NCBI GenBank assembly: GCA_012932865.1
Contig: SAXG01000026.1
Location: forward strand, 248,001-312,000
Reading direction: 5' to 3'
DNA length: 64,000 nucleotides
Origin: Amylostereum areolatum
Taxonomy: Eukaryota > Basidiomycota > Agaricomycetes > Russulales > Stereaceae
This document shows, in pieces, positions 25,087 to 36,163 of this stretch. Both the position numbers and the translations under genes were made by a program. The notes below the pieces were generated by a model. The model saw nothing but the letters and a program-made list of their open reading frames with translations. It did no database searches and was not told the origin of the DNA. The number at the start of each line of letters is the position of its first letter. Within the stretch, counting starts at the first letter, position 1.

Positions 25087-25770
25087 GCCGGTGCACGTCC
25101 ATTTCACCCACGCTCTTCTTACCATTTTTGTCGTGTATGTTTTGCACATATGTCACTGAAACGAATACTACTAGTTGCAGACCCGACCGGAATTGGTACG
25201 AGTCAGGATACACAAGCCAGGGCGCGATGACCAGTAGCGATATCAACAGAGGTATGCCCTCCATGCACCGTAACTTACAACCTCGTCAAGATATACGTAA
25301 TTCACACTTGTCATCAGTTCTTATTTGTCCGTGGCTGCAAGCTACAGTGGTTGCACAGACCCCGAACTTGCCATACGTTGATGAGACAGTTTGTATGTAT
25401 AGAGCACGAGATATCTTTAGAGGATGAAACAACAGTATTGTGTGACTTGAATGAGCGGTTCCCGTATCAAAGCCATTGAGCAGAAGTAAATCATTGTGGA
25501 CACGTAACCCCAGTGAAAAGTCGGTCGATAGGATAAGATGCAATACGATACATGCCAGTACAAAATGATAGGGTCCGATACGTTCGAAAGCAACGAGACG
25601 GATAGAGGCGGGTAGGGGCGGATAGAAACAGATACAACCCTATCTTGAGGCTATGTTCGCTCGACACCAAGTCTTCCTCGAGTAACTTGTGTCATGTCTA
25701 AGCATAGTCCAATGATAAAGTTAGATAGTGGACTGTTGGATGAATGTAAAATCTCACTGACCGTTATCGA
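25087..25770. other. Intergenic, no gene seen
   Basis: About 680 bp between two convergent units (family copy B and the VapD-like remnant). AT content rises here compared with the conserved genes. A few short direct repeats (GATAGAGGCGG/GATAGAAACAG type) occur at about 25595-25640. Confidence 0.4.
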
Positions 25771-26345
25771 TTAGTTTCCACAGCGCCAGTTCCCGTTTAT
25801 CATAGCGTGTGCTAAATCTGCCGCTGGAGTGCGACAAACACCTACAGGAAGTTGGTTCGGGTTTGCAGGCCATCCAGCGGGGACTGGCCATGCCTGAACA
25901 TTAGGAGGGATCAAATTCGCTGGTGTAACCCCGATCAACGAGGGGGAATAGATACCCCCAAGGCGGATTCGGTCTGAAACTATCATATTCCCGGCATGAG
26001 GGACAGAGAACATCTGAAGTTCTTGCACTGTACTGGGAATGATTCCCCTGGGGCGTAGGGTGCGTAACGACATCATGACCTGAAACACGGTGACAGCGTC
26101 ACTGAGAGTCTCCCAGACGGAGTATTGAGCACGATGGTAGCCCTGTTAAATGAGAAGGGCTCCCAAACGCCTATACACGCCACCTAAGGATTACATTAGC
26201 GAAGGCAAGGTTATGTCAGAGTAAGGAGTGGCTGACCGGTGTGCGAGCCGAACCCTTGGGGCAAATGATCCTTGAGTTTATGCGTGTCGAGGTCATATGC
26301 TATACCATATCGACCGTACGGCAAATAAAGAAGGTTGATAGGGAG
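25771..26345 (-). pseudogene. VapD/Cas2-like gene, broken by in-frame stop
   Basis: A second, damaged copy of the gene at 53961-54587. Exon 1 (ending near 26240) has RYGIAYDLDTHKLKDHLPQG, the first strand of a ferredoxin-like fold. Exon 2 starts near 26197 with GVYRRLGALL, then a TAA stop at about 26147 where the intact relative has a glutamate codon. After it come QYSVWETLSDAVTVFQVMMS, a partly conserved region RTLRPRGIIPSTVQELQMFS and a C-terminal tail ending at 25771. The exon-exon junction is at the same codon as in the sister gene. The left end of the 6.1 kb inverted-repeat block begins just upstream, so insertion of that block may have cut off the promoter. Function as in the intact copy, if any, is inferred. 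Confidence 0.62.
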
Positions 26346-26574
26346 TAGAACAAAAGTAACTGGTGACCTCCCTTAGCCAAATAAGGATGTTGAGACACAT
26401 ATTTCACAGGTCAAATAAGGTGTTGCCGACACATACCCCACGGTGGGCCCACAGGGGTGTGGTCAAGGTGCGGTTACATGTGGGCCCAGGTTGGTAGGGA
26501 TTCAAGGTTCAAAGTGTAGTCTTATTATGATTCCCACATAGTTATATTTCCTACACATCCTATGCTGTAGTCTG

Positions 26575-26610
26575 TCGGAGTCGGAGTCGGAGTCGGAGTC
26601 GGAGTCGGAG
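26575..26610. repeat. (TCGGAG)n microsatellite
   Basis: Six perfect hexamer copies, followed to about 26715 by degenerate GGAGGTTGGAGGTCAGAGG-type repeats. The same GTCGGAG word recurs throughout the 26.5-32.4 kb block (for example 26757-26800, 27018-27055, 31618-31630, 32270-32350). Confidence 0.85.
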
Positions 26611-27017
26611 GACAGAGGTCGGAGTTGGAGGTTGGAGGTTGGAGTCAGAGTTGCTAGAGGTTGGAGGTCAGAGGTCAGAGGTCGGAGATTGGAAGTTGGA
26701 CGTCAGGAGTTGGGGGTCAGGAGTGCAGTGACATTGGGGCCAGCAGACTCTATAGAGGTGTCGGAGATGTCGGAGATGTCGGAGATGTCGGAGGTGTCGG
26801 GGGTATCAGTCGCTCTCCAAGGACATGTTTATAGCAAATAAAAAGTGATTGTATTGCAATACTAACATATCTACACAGAAAGGACATAAGAAAATTTACC
26901 TTCCAGGCCTTCTTGTGGCATGGTTTGAGCTCAACAAGCATTTCTGTTGTGGTCAAACAAGATGGCCCTCCAAAGGCCCTGAAGCCTGGCTTCGGAGTGT
27001 CGGAGGTTATCGGAGGT

Positions 27018-27052
27018 TGTCGGATCTGTCGGATCTGTCGGATCTGTCGGAG
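27018..27052. repeat. (GTCGGATCT)n short tandem repeat
   Basis: Three to four copies of a 9 bp unit related to the GTCGGAG word that marks this block. Confidence 0.75.
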
Positions 27053-28066
27053 AACCACATCAGAATATGCCTTGTCCTCCGCATGCAAATCAACCTCAGG
27101 AGAAAGACATCAGACCTGTGAAATAAACAGGAAAACAGTCTCACACCTGGTATAGGCCAGCACTTGCCATTGAACTCTGGATGTCGGTGTCACATGTGGT
27201 GACGAGCTCCGACACCCTCAACCAATTGTCCCAACTGCTCCGACAGCAATGGCTAGGGAGAATTGCCTCCGACGCGTCACAGCCACTGCAATGCTGTTGC
27301 AATCACTGAATCTTTCAATGCGCGGGGCCCTACAGGCCTCACCACCGCACTTACTAACCCCCTCCGACGCCGCCACCGATTGCTGCGCATGCCACCTCCG
27401 CCATCTGCTGCGCACGCCGCCGACGTGCGTCACCGCATCCTGTGAGCACCGCCACCCACACATGTCACCGCATTAATGCGCGCACCGTCTGTGCCGTACA
27501 CCACACCCGCGTATCTGACCGCAAACGCGCGGCTTGCGACACGCATTTGCCGGTCACGTGCCCGTGCACAGCGACCAGCACCCATACTGGGCATGGTCGC
27601 TGTGGCAACGGGGTTGCACGAGCGCGGGAGAGAGTGGCGAGCGGGACAGGGTGGTGGGGTCGAGGGGGAGGAGAAGAGATGCTGGAGGGGAAGAGAAGGG
27701 GGCGGGGGCACTCACCCGTGGCCAAGCTGATGTGCTGGCACCCCAGAACGCGTCATTGGACGCGAGGGAGCAACTTGAGGGGTGCTCAAGCGCGACGGCT
27801 GCAGTTTGGGAGCAGCGTGCGGCGCACTGAGGACGACAGGGGGCGGGAGTGAGAAGGAGAATGAGAAGCGGGACGAGGGCGACTCACCGGAGGTCGGAGG
27901 GGCGCCGAGAATACGTTGTTGGGCGTAGAGGAGCAAATGGAGGGGCACGGCGGTGAATCAGGCGCACCGTCGGGCGCACATGCGGACGGCGGAGGTAGGG
28001 GAACGGCGACAAGGAGGGGAAGTTGGTGGTGGGAGGACTCCGAAGGAGATGAGGTGGCAGAGTTGT

Positions 28067-28173
28067 CGCGACTTCCCGTTTGGTGACGTGGGTCAGCAAC
28101 TGCCGTGGCTGGACGCGCGGCAACTGCCTAGCCACGGCAGTTGCCGACGCGCGTCCCCAAACGGGAAGTCGCG
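28067..28173. repeat. Inverted repeat / hairpin at repeat junction
   Basis: Outer arms 28067-28083 and 28157-28173 are exact inverted copies (CGCGACTTCCCGTTTGG). Inner arms 28096-28110 and 28130-28144 are also exact (GCAACTGCCGTGGCT). This marks the point where the unit at about 27.7-28.1 kb is an inverted, diverged relative of the units to its right. Confidence 0.8.
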
Positions 28174-29311
28174 TCATTCCCCTTCCTTCCTCTGACTCCG
28201 ACCACCCTTCGACCACCCTTCCTCCGACCACCCTCCTCCGACCGCCCTCCTCCGACCACTCCGACCACCCTCCTCCGACCACCCCGCTCCGCTCCCCCGC
28301 TCACCACAAAACATCACACCTATCAGTGCGCAACAGCTCGCAAACGCCGAAGAGTTCTAACACGGAGATTGACGGGCACGCTTGGCAAGGTCTTCATCTG
28401 GTGTGTCTTCCCGCTCTCTGCTCCCTCCGTTCCCTCCCTCTCCCTCCCCCTTGTTGCCCTCTGCCTCTGCCGTCTGCACGCGCTCCCAACGGCGCTCCCA
28501 AAGTGCTGTCGCGCCGCTCAACTCACTTCTCCGTGTCCAACGACGTATTTGGGAGTGCCAGCACATCACCCCGGCCCCCAGTGAGCCCCGCCACCCCCTC
28601 TCCTCTCCCCCTCCCCCTTACCTCGGCTTTCAGAGCACCCCGCAAATGTTCTATGCTCGTGCGCGCTGACGCCGCTGTCTTTCTGCATCGGACCGTGCAC
28701 TTTGCGTACCGACACGCCAGCTGGGCAGTTGCCGAGGCGCGTCCCCAAATAGGAAGCCGCGTCGTTTCTCTTCCTTCCTCTGACTCCGACCACCCTCCTC
28801 CTCCGACCCTCCTCCTCCTCCTCCGACCACTCTCCTCCGGCCACTCCGACCACCCTTCCTCCGACCACCCCGCTCTGCTCCCTTGCTCACTGCAAAGCAA
28901 CACCCCTCGGTGCGCAACAGCTTGCGAACACCGAAGAGTTCCCAAATGGAGGGTTGACGGGCACACTCGGCGAGGTCTTCATTCAGTGCATCTTCCTCGG
29001 TCTCTTCTCCTCCCGTTCCCTCTCCCTCCCTCCATCTTACTGCCTTCTTCCCCCACCGTCCGCATGTGCTCCCAACCGCGCTCCAAAAGCGCCGCCGCAC
29101 CCCTCAACTCGCTTTTCTGTGTCCAACGACGTGTTCAGGGCCGCCAGTGCATCACCCCGGCCCCCAGCGAGCCCCGCTGCCCCCTCTCCTCTCCCCCTCC
29201 CCCTTACCTCGGCTTTCAGAGCACCCCGCGAACTTTCTATACTCGTGCGCACTAATGCCGCCATCTTTCCACATCGGACTGCACACTTTGTGTACCGACA
29301 CGCCCCCAAAG
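28133..29311. repeat. Two tandem ~589 bp units
   Basis: Unit 1 (28133-28721) and unit 2 (28722-29311) share long blocks, for example GCGCGTCCCCAAA near 28150 and 28740, and TTACCTCGGCTTTCAGAGCA near 28617 and 29207. Spacing is about 590 bp. Open frames through them in both directions are simple consequences of C-rich sequence and not genes. Confidence 0.75.
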
Positions 29312-29739
29312 GTGTGCCCTTTCCCCTTTTCCGTTCTCCTCTGCATTTGTGTGTCCCCCTCCGTCTGCCGCTGCCACCCGCATTCCCCGCGCGCGCCACC
29401 CATAGACCCGTTGCCATGATGCTCAGGCCCAGTATGGGTTCTTGGGGTCATGCACAGGCACATAATCCGGTGACCGCAATTGCGCGAACCCATGTCTGCT
29501 ACATCACGCAATCAGCAGGGCAGGAGTGGGCGGCAGTCGAGTGCATGCACGACACTGAAGTGCATGTGCGCAGCACCAGACACTGACAAGTGTACGTGTA
29601 GCACTTGGTGCATGTGCGAGCAGTACACGGCGGGTGCGCAGCAGTCAGCAGTGGGAGCAAGAGTGAGCGGTGGTGCTGCCGTGGTCGGCGACACCTTGCC
29701 TCCGTCTGCCTCGCCCGATAATGCAAACACATCTCATGT

Positions 29740-29950
29740 CCCCAACGACTCTGATGGTCCCGACATCTTCGAGGGGTCCGATGGTCCCGACGCCCCCGAT
29801 GATTCCGATGGTCCAGATGTGTCCCGACATCTCCGACACTTCCGATGGTCCTGACATGTCCCGATGTGTCCGCATTTCTGATGGTCTCGACATGTCCAAT
29901 GGTCCCGACGTGTCCGATGGTCCCGACATGTCCAATGATCCCGACACATC
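29740..29950. repeat. GATGGTCCCGACATGTCC-type minisatellite
   Basis: About a dozen degenerate copies of a 15-18 bp unit built from GATGGTCCCGAC and TGTCC, directly adjoining the MITE on its left side. Confidence 0.75.
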
Positions 29951-29952
29951 CA

Positions 29953-30233
29953 ATACTGTACCATTTAAATCGGTTCGCCAGTCACGGGTCACAGAGAGGC
30001 CAAAATTGGCGAAATTTTTCTAATGTCATGCATCACGAAGGTCACCGGCGAAACCATTTGTTGAACCCCGATGATGTCACCATTAGAAATGGCCGTTCAC
30101 GGCCGCCCGGCGCGCTTGGCCCGGCGAAATTTTATTGTTGTCACGCTCACGCACATGGTTTGGCGGATGGAAATTTTCGCCAGGCCTGTCACGGTCACAA
30201 CAGGGTGGCGAACCGATTTAAATGGTACAGTAT
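29953..30233. mobile_element. 281 bp MITE with perfect 28 bp terminal inverted repeats
   Basis: The left end 29953-29980 and the right end 30206-30233 are exact reverse complements over 28 bp, starting ATACTGTACCATTTAAATCG. Inside them the arms remain partly complementary. If the outer TA is the target duplication, the element itself would begin CTGTACC, consistent with a Tc1/mariner-type MITE. It contains no coding sequence. Confidence 0.8.
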
Positions 30234-32394
30234 CTCTGATGACTCTAACAAATGTGTGCACAGGAGATGGTGGCAAGCTTGTTGGCAGTGCATGCATGTG
30301 CAGTACATGGTGGGTGTGCAGCAGTCAACAGCAGGAGTAAGAGTGAGTAGCAGTGCCACCACTGTTAGTGACAATTGTTGGCCTATCCTCCACCTGCCTT
30401 GTCCAATGACTCCGAAGGTCCCGATGTCCCCAATGGTCCCAATGTTATATTTACAGGGGGTTGTGTGAGTCATTGTCCTGTTTGCCAATAAATGGGTCAC
30501 TCACCTCTATCCCTAGCATTGTCCCATCCTCAGGATTGTGCTGCCAGTAGAAGTCCTTGGACCGTTATGAGAGCCTGAGCTGGCTCATAATGCTATTGAC
30601 GGTGGTCAAGAGCCAAATTACACCCTAAAATACTGGGAGAAGGTTCATTGAACACCCCGGGCTCTGCATCAGAAAATACTCTCCCTGCATCCAATTTCTC
30701 TGAAGTGTCTTCAGTTGGCTGGCATCACTCATCTATTTCCAGTCAAAAAATCCTCCAATGCTTCCATCTTCCATGCATCATCTTTGTTGCTACACTCAGC
30801 TATGGTGACACTTTTTAGGAGCCTGTCATCCCTGATGTCTTCCGGTGAATCAGATTTTAATAAATTTTGGAGGTGGCATAGGGGTCCTGAGGTCCTAGAT
30901 ATGGTAGTGTTGGGTCGGAGCCTCATGGAGTACTGTAACTACAATTCAGACCTATGTGAAGTATGAGTAGGACACTCCGTAGATACCATATGGGTTGTAA
31001 GTTTGTACTAAATTTGCTACTACTTAGATGTGAGATATACCCATTGTGAGAGAAGAATTATTCCTGAACATTTATGTGGACACTAGGTAGGGACACGGGT
31101 CTGCCGACCTGTGGCGGGTCATGGTTGATCAGTCAGAAACAGTAGGAGATTGTCGGAGGTACTGTAGTTTTTTGACCAAGTGTTCTTTTTTTTAATTGAA
31201 ATTTTGAAATTAGTGTCCACCAGTGAACCTTGATTTCTCATCGGAGCTCATCTGCGGGGTTCCCAGAAATCCAGTGTTACGTGTCACAAACAGTTAGTTA
31301 AAAACTATAGTAAAGGTTATGCTTATACCTTTCACCTTTTTGCAAGTTTGCTGAACTTGTGTTGCACTTGTTTCTATTTAGGCCTCAGGTTAATTTCATG
31401 CTGGGGATAGGTTATACAAAAGGGAGACTTAGAGCTGTCCAGGCTTAAGCACTGGATGAGTTCCATGCTCCGAAACACTTTGAGAAAAAGTCAAGTGTTG
31501 GAGCTGTTAGTTTACACAACCTAACTCCGAGGCTACTTAATTCTATGACACATTGCTAGTATACTTTGCAAGACATAAAAAAACTTACCACAACTTTATA
31601 CATGTTCAAAAAATATCGGAGCTGTCGGAGATGGTATGGAGAAGTTGGAAGAGATGGTGGAGTGTGAGGGTGAGGTGTATTAAATGCTCTCATTGCATGT
31701 CCATAATCCTCTGCAGACTCTGGCAGGGAGGTTAGATTAGTTGTAAGTAGGCCTTGACCTGTTGTATGAGTATATAACTGAGCCATCAGATTATCCTCTG
31801 ATTAGTAGTACAGTTGAATATGTGACATGAGGAATTGTCGGAGGTGACAGATGAGGTAGAAATCTGTGATTATAAAGGAATGGCAGTGCTCACTTGGGTC
31901 AGTAGAGAAGGGTTTCTACTGCTTCCAAGTAAATGAATGTTCCAACATCATGTAACTAAGTATCAGTATCTTGAAAAAATTCTCCACTCTACTATTGCTG
32001 CACACAGTGAAATTGGTGTCAGAAATGTATAGAAGTACTCCTTGCAGTGCCATTTGGCATCTACAATGTAACAGTCAAAACATTTACTAGTTGTCGGAGC
32101 CACAAGACTGAGAAGAGTAGCCAAGAAGAGTGGTGCTCATGTCTTCCACTCTTTTGCTAGCTCACTGAGGAAATAGTGGTAGATGTGCAGAATAGAAGTG
32201 TGTGATCATTTATCTGATGACACCTAATCGTATGGATGATGAAATATCAATAGGGAATATTGTATGCATCAGAGCTGTCGGAGCTTTCGGAGCTTTCGGA
32301 GCTATTGCAGTTGTCGGAGCTGTCAGAAATGTTGAGACATGTCGGAGGTATCTAAATTATCAGACAATATAACAATATATACTCCGATAATTAT
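30234..32394. other. Non-coding interior of the repeat block
   Basis: About 2.1 kb of AT-richer DNA without any gene I recognise. Short copies of GTCGGAG occur at intervals, densest at 32270-32350. Confidence 0.45.
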
Positions 32395-32511
32395 CGGCCC
32401 TCATGGGCCCATGTGTTGCATCACACCCTATGGGCCCACCATGGGGTATGTGTTGCTAACACACTAGTAGACTTGTGAATTATGTGTTGACAACAAGTCT
32501 ATTTGACTAAG

Positions 32512-33069
32512 TTGTGTGAACTGGTAGGTCGAATGCTTGCGCCATACGAGCTGGATGGTGGGGGATGATTGATGATGTTTCAAAGGTTGCTCACTACTGG
32601 CTTTATAACTCTGTAGTTGGCTGTTGCCGACATCGGCCTTTCTTCTTGTTGCACAATTCCAAACACAAACGGAAGAAAGGCAAGCACACTCTAGTCTCTC
32701 GAATCGATCATCAATTTGAGGCTTGGAAGAAGTATCAAATCGATGCCAAATGATGAAAAATGACAGAAGTTCAGAAGCAGGCATCGTGTGGTGAAGACTG
32801 GTGAAGAGATGTTCTCAGGAAAGGAGGTGATGCTGAACAAGGGCCGAACGATGCCGGATGAGGAAGCCCAACAGAAGTTCAGAAGCAGACGACGTATGGT
32901 GAAGAGTTCTCAGCCTTCAGGAAAGGAGGCGACGCTGAACAAGGAGAAGTGAAAACTGGGATAAAGGGACACAACCTGATCGATAAATCGATACATAACG
33001 TGAACGACGTGATTTGAAATTTGAGATCTGTCTGATTACATAAAGCTAGAGGGCCACAAGTCTAACAGC
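32512..33069. other. Region upstream of family copy C
   Basis: No recognisable gene. Two blocks repeat imperfectly (CAGAAGTTCAGAAGCAG near 32763 and 32872; CTCAGGAAAGGAGG near 32814 and 32917), indicating a local duplication of about 105 bp. Confidence 0.45.
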
Positions 33070-33080
33070 TTTAAATAAGG
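33070..33080 (+). promoter_or_regulatory. TATA-like box of family copy C
   Basis: TTTAAATAAGG lies about 80 bp before the copy C start codon, followed by a pyrimidine-rich, ATG-free leader. Copy D has TATAAAAACC at a similar distance, which supports both being real promoters. Confidence 0.5.
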
Positions 33081-33160
33081 ACCAGGTTCGGCGGGCAACG
33101 ACCTCAGTTCCAACTTCCAACCACCCATCACACACCAAGTTTTCGTCCTCCCTCACTGAC

Positions 33161-34008
33161 ATGTCTCGCCGCGCAGGTCACTCTCATCTCCCTACTCCGA
33201 CGTCGTCTCCGACGCTTCAACGTAGTATTCCGGCTCCTAACAGGGATACCCACCTGAGCCACCTCGAAGACCTCCATAGGAAGTATATCTTCTACACATT
33301 TCGCACTCACATCTGTGGAGAGTTGGTTCGAAAGAAGGTCGCCCATGAGCAGATCCCAAACCTCCACGCGAGAGCTACGGCGGAGATTACTAATGACCCG
33401 TCGAGATACCCCGGTCTTGAACGTCCTCCCACCAGTGCCGCCGAGGTGGCGGAATTCTGGCGCAAATGCGATGCTGTATGTAGGGCTGAAGGGCCTGGAG
33501 AGGACCCCCTGGGGTAAGTACCTGCAGTCCACTCGTTTACGCCACTCGGCTCACTGGTATTCTTCGTCAGGTGGGTCCGTCAGTGGATGATAGGCGGTAT
33601 TGTCCAGCAGTTTATAATGGAGAAGGAGCTTCCCAAGACCAGCGTCGGAAACACAAACATATATGCTCAATGGAGAGCCGAGGTGTCAGTGTATCTTTCG
33701 CATTTTAAAGCCGTTGCTTATCATGTGTGGTTAGAAATACGATGATGGCCGCTAATGTCGGGTCAACCTTGTCGACCGGACCTACCCCCGGAGTTCTTGG
33801 TCGTGCTCGCCTTCTCGACTGGGTTGGACATTCCTTCCAAACTAGGAATGGCAAGAGGCACCATGTCACCGATGGCGGCACCACCGTTTCGCAAGGGCCT
33901 TTCTTCACCCTTGAAGACGACGCAGGGAATGCCAGCACCATTTCTGCCCTCGAATTCGAGGCGATGGTGAAGGGACTACCCATTCCGATGCCTTCCACCG
34001 ATTTCTAG
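33161..34008 (+). CDS. Unnamed expanded family, copy C
   Basis: The cleanest family member: exons 33161-33513, 33571-33684 and 33735-34008 give an intact 246 aa protein. Order of conserved parts: Ser/Thr/Pro-rich N-terminus (MSRRAGHSHLPTPTSSP), RKYIFYTFRTHICGELVRKK, EVAEFWRKCDAVCRAEGPGE, then exon 2 helix WVRQWMIGGIVQQFIMEKEL, then GVLGRARLLDWVGHSF, DGGTTVSQGPFFTL, LEFEAMVKGLPIP and a stop six residues later. No signal peptide. The gene has a TATA-like box and a leader of about 80 bp, so it is probably expressed. Exon 1, exon 2 and the intron between exons 2 and 3 resemble copy A in DNA. Function unknown. Confidence 0.75.
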
Positions 34009-34640
34009 TCAATGCGTATCCGGATGTCTTAACGTGCCATGATCCGAAGCGTCTGTATCCGTCTAGCCTTACCTTGTACTTACTCTCTGCTGTCTTCTTG
34101 CGCTCATGCCCTTGAATTTCATGTTGCCATTCGACTGAATGCCATCCCATAGGATTTACATCAGCAATTTGTCGAATTTTGTTTCGTTGTTTTGAAGGGT
34201 TGAGACTGAATTTGAGGTGTTGAGATGTTGTCACTAGTTGTGAAGTTGGCTAAACACGTGCCAACTGGGATGAGTACTCAACAATACACCAATATCTCAT
34301 AAATTACCCAGGTTTGAACACAATGCAAGAACTCCATGCAACAGGCTTCCCATCTCCACCAACAGCATGAGCAATACCTTAGTATTTACACTTGGGACAA
34401 AATCCCTGGCTAGCTTGTTGAAACAAGTGTGACTTGGAAGTTCTCTTGCGTATATAGTAGTTTACCTTCACACTTGGTAAATTTAGTAGGTAATTTGGTT
34501 AACTATTCAATTACTTGTGAAATCACGACTTGGTGGATTTCGGATACATATAGTCACGTGACTGTTCAGTTATGTCGACGCTCAATGCCGCGTCATCTCT
34601 TTGTCTTCAACCACGACATCCGTTGTCATTGGGGACCCGG
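34009..34640. other. Intergenic downstream of copy C
   Basis: No gene seen. A 28 bp segment at 34158-34185 (CATCAGCAATTTGTCGAATT and onward) has a near-identical inverted partner at about 39725-39756 on the far side of the transposon. Confidence 0.45.
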
Positions 34641-35405
34641 CCTGGTCGTCGCCGCCGCCTTCGTCGACCTCGCTGCCGCCTATAACGACCTCGCCGCCGC
34701 CCTCAACGCCCACGCCCGTCACCCTCAACGCTCTCACCCATCGCCCTCAACACCAACGCGCGCGTTGCCCCCACCAGCGACGGCCTCGTCACCCCCCACG
34801 CCCTCGTCACCTGCAAGGCCCACGCCCTCGTCACCCCCCAACGGCCTCGCCACCGCCCTCAACGCCCACGCCCGTCGCCCTCAACGCTCTCACCCGTCGC
34901 CCTCAACGCTCTCACCCGTCGCCCTCAACACCAACGCGCGCGTCGCTCTCACCTGTCGCCCTCAACACCAATGCGCGCGTCGCCCCCACCGCGGATGGCC
35001 TCGTCACCCCCCACGCCCTCGTCACCCCCACGCCCTCGTCACCCTCACGCCCACGTCACCGCCGACGGCCTCGTCACCCCCCACGGCCTCGTCGCCCCCA
35101 CACCCTTTTACCCCTCAACGCCCACACGCGCGTCGCCCCCAACGCCAACGCGCATCGCCCCCAACACCAATACCCTTGTCGCCCCCTTGTCACCCGCCAA
35201 TGCCGCCACCCGCCAATGCCCATACCCTCACCACCCGCCAATGCCCACGCCCTCGTCACCTCCCAATGCCAACGCGCCCGTCGCCCCCAGCGCCGACGGC
35301 CTCGTCACCCCCAACGCCAACACCCGGCTCTTGACACCCCTGCCCCCGCTGTCTCGTCGCCCACGCCCGCGTCTCTCTACCTGCACCCTCGTCGTTCCGT
35401 ACCCT
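34640..35405. repeat. C-rich minisatellite
   Basis: About 765 bp of degenerate repeats built from CCCTCAACGC, CCACGCCC and CGCCCTCGTCACCCC, open in several frames as Pro/Ala/Ser/Thr text. No start, splice or domain logic supports a gene; a promoter or repeat tract is more likely. Confidence 0.75.
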
Positions 35406-35734
35406 ACCACCTACAATATTTACATTACCTAGTATGGATTGAATACCTACATTGTTTTGAATGGAATTTGTTTCGATCCTGATAGATGATGTTTTGAATG
35501 TATTCAAACTGAGTTGAACTGTTGTACCCAGTTGCCAGCTATTACTAACCTGTATAACTGTTGGAGATTCTAAGTTGTGTGTTTATTGGATATAGATTGG
35601 CTGTTCATTGGCCAAGTCATGCGTGTTGAGCAATCAGACATGGCCTGGGGACATGTTGATGCGTTGGCATGTTTTAACTGTTTCGCACTGTTTCGCGCGT
35701 TGTGCAACACTGAAACAAGCAAAAACACGGCTTA

Positions 35735-36137
35735 TTGCCGTTTTCAGAATAGTTCGCGTCGCGGGCGTCGCGGCTCTTCTGTGCGAGATTTGAGGCTCAG
35801 CAAAGATTGTGCTGTATCTCCTCAACCGCTGCACGTATCGACCTGAAAATTAGCACGTTTTCATCGCACAGGCTGCCCCCTGTGCCCCCCATATTTATTT
35901 CGACGATGCGGTGTGAATTATGACGGGGTAAAATCGGACCCCCTCCTAGCATGTTTCACTCGTTTCCTACGTGTAGTGTACATATAATCGAATTCTGACT
36001 GGATAGAAATGTTGCGAGTACAGTCGCATTGTGCCCCCCAGCAAAAAAAAACGAGACATTCGGTGTGTGTGGAACAGGAGACACCGTGCCGCGCGAGGTG
36101 CACAGCCGCTGTTGCATCTTCATCTACAACCACCACC
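35735..36137 (+). repeat. Left terminal inverted repeat of transposon
   Basis: About 403 bp; pairs with 39318-39719. Ends at CTACAACCACCACC, 26 bp before the transposase start codon, so the TIR probably carries the transposase promoter. Confidence 0.88.
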
Positions 36138-36163
36138 TGCACACTCCGACAGGCTCTCCTCTC

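Larger units (their letters stand above)
26372..32511. mobile_element. 6.1 kb repeat block bounded by diverged inverted repeats
   Basis: The two ends are inverted copies of about 110-120 bp: 26372-26485 on the left and 32395-32511 on the right. Both outer ends read CTTAG(C/T)CAAATA inward, then a shared CACATA(T/A)TTCACA segment and a core ACACATACCCCA(C/T)GGTGGGCCCA. The match is clear but imperfect. The interior has no transposase I can recognise; it is filled with GTCGGAG-type simple repeats, a tandem/inverted duplication at 27.7-29.3 kb and a nested MITE. It looks like a large non-autonomous DNA transposon or a decayed element. I cannot identify a target-site duplication with certainty. 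Confidence 0.5.

Noticed and set aside
28080..29255. 391-codon frame over the tandem repeat units
   Set aside because: Repeated C-rich low-complexity translation; both units and both strands are open, as expected for non-coding repeats.
34429..35482. Overlapping Pro/Thr/Ser-rich frames in the minisatellite
   Set aside because: Two plus-strand frames are open and overlap over most of the tract because of the repeat unit; there is no start context or domain.
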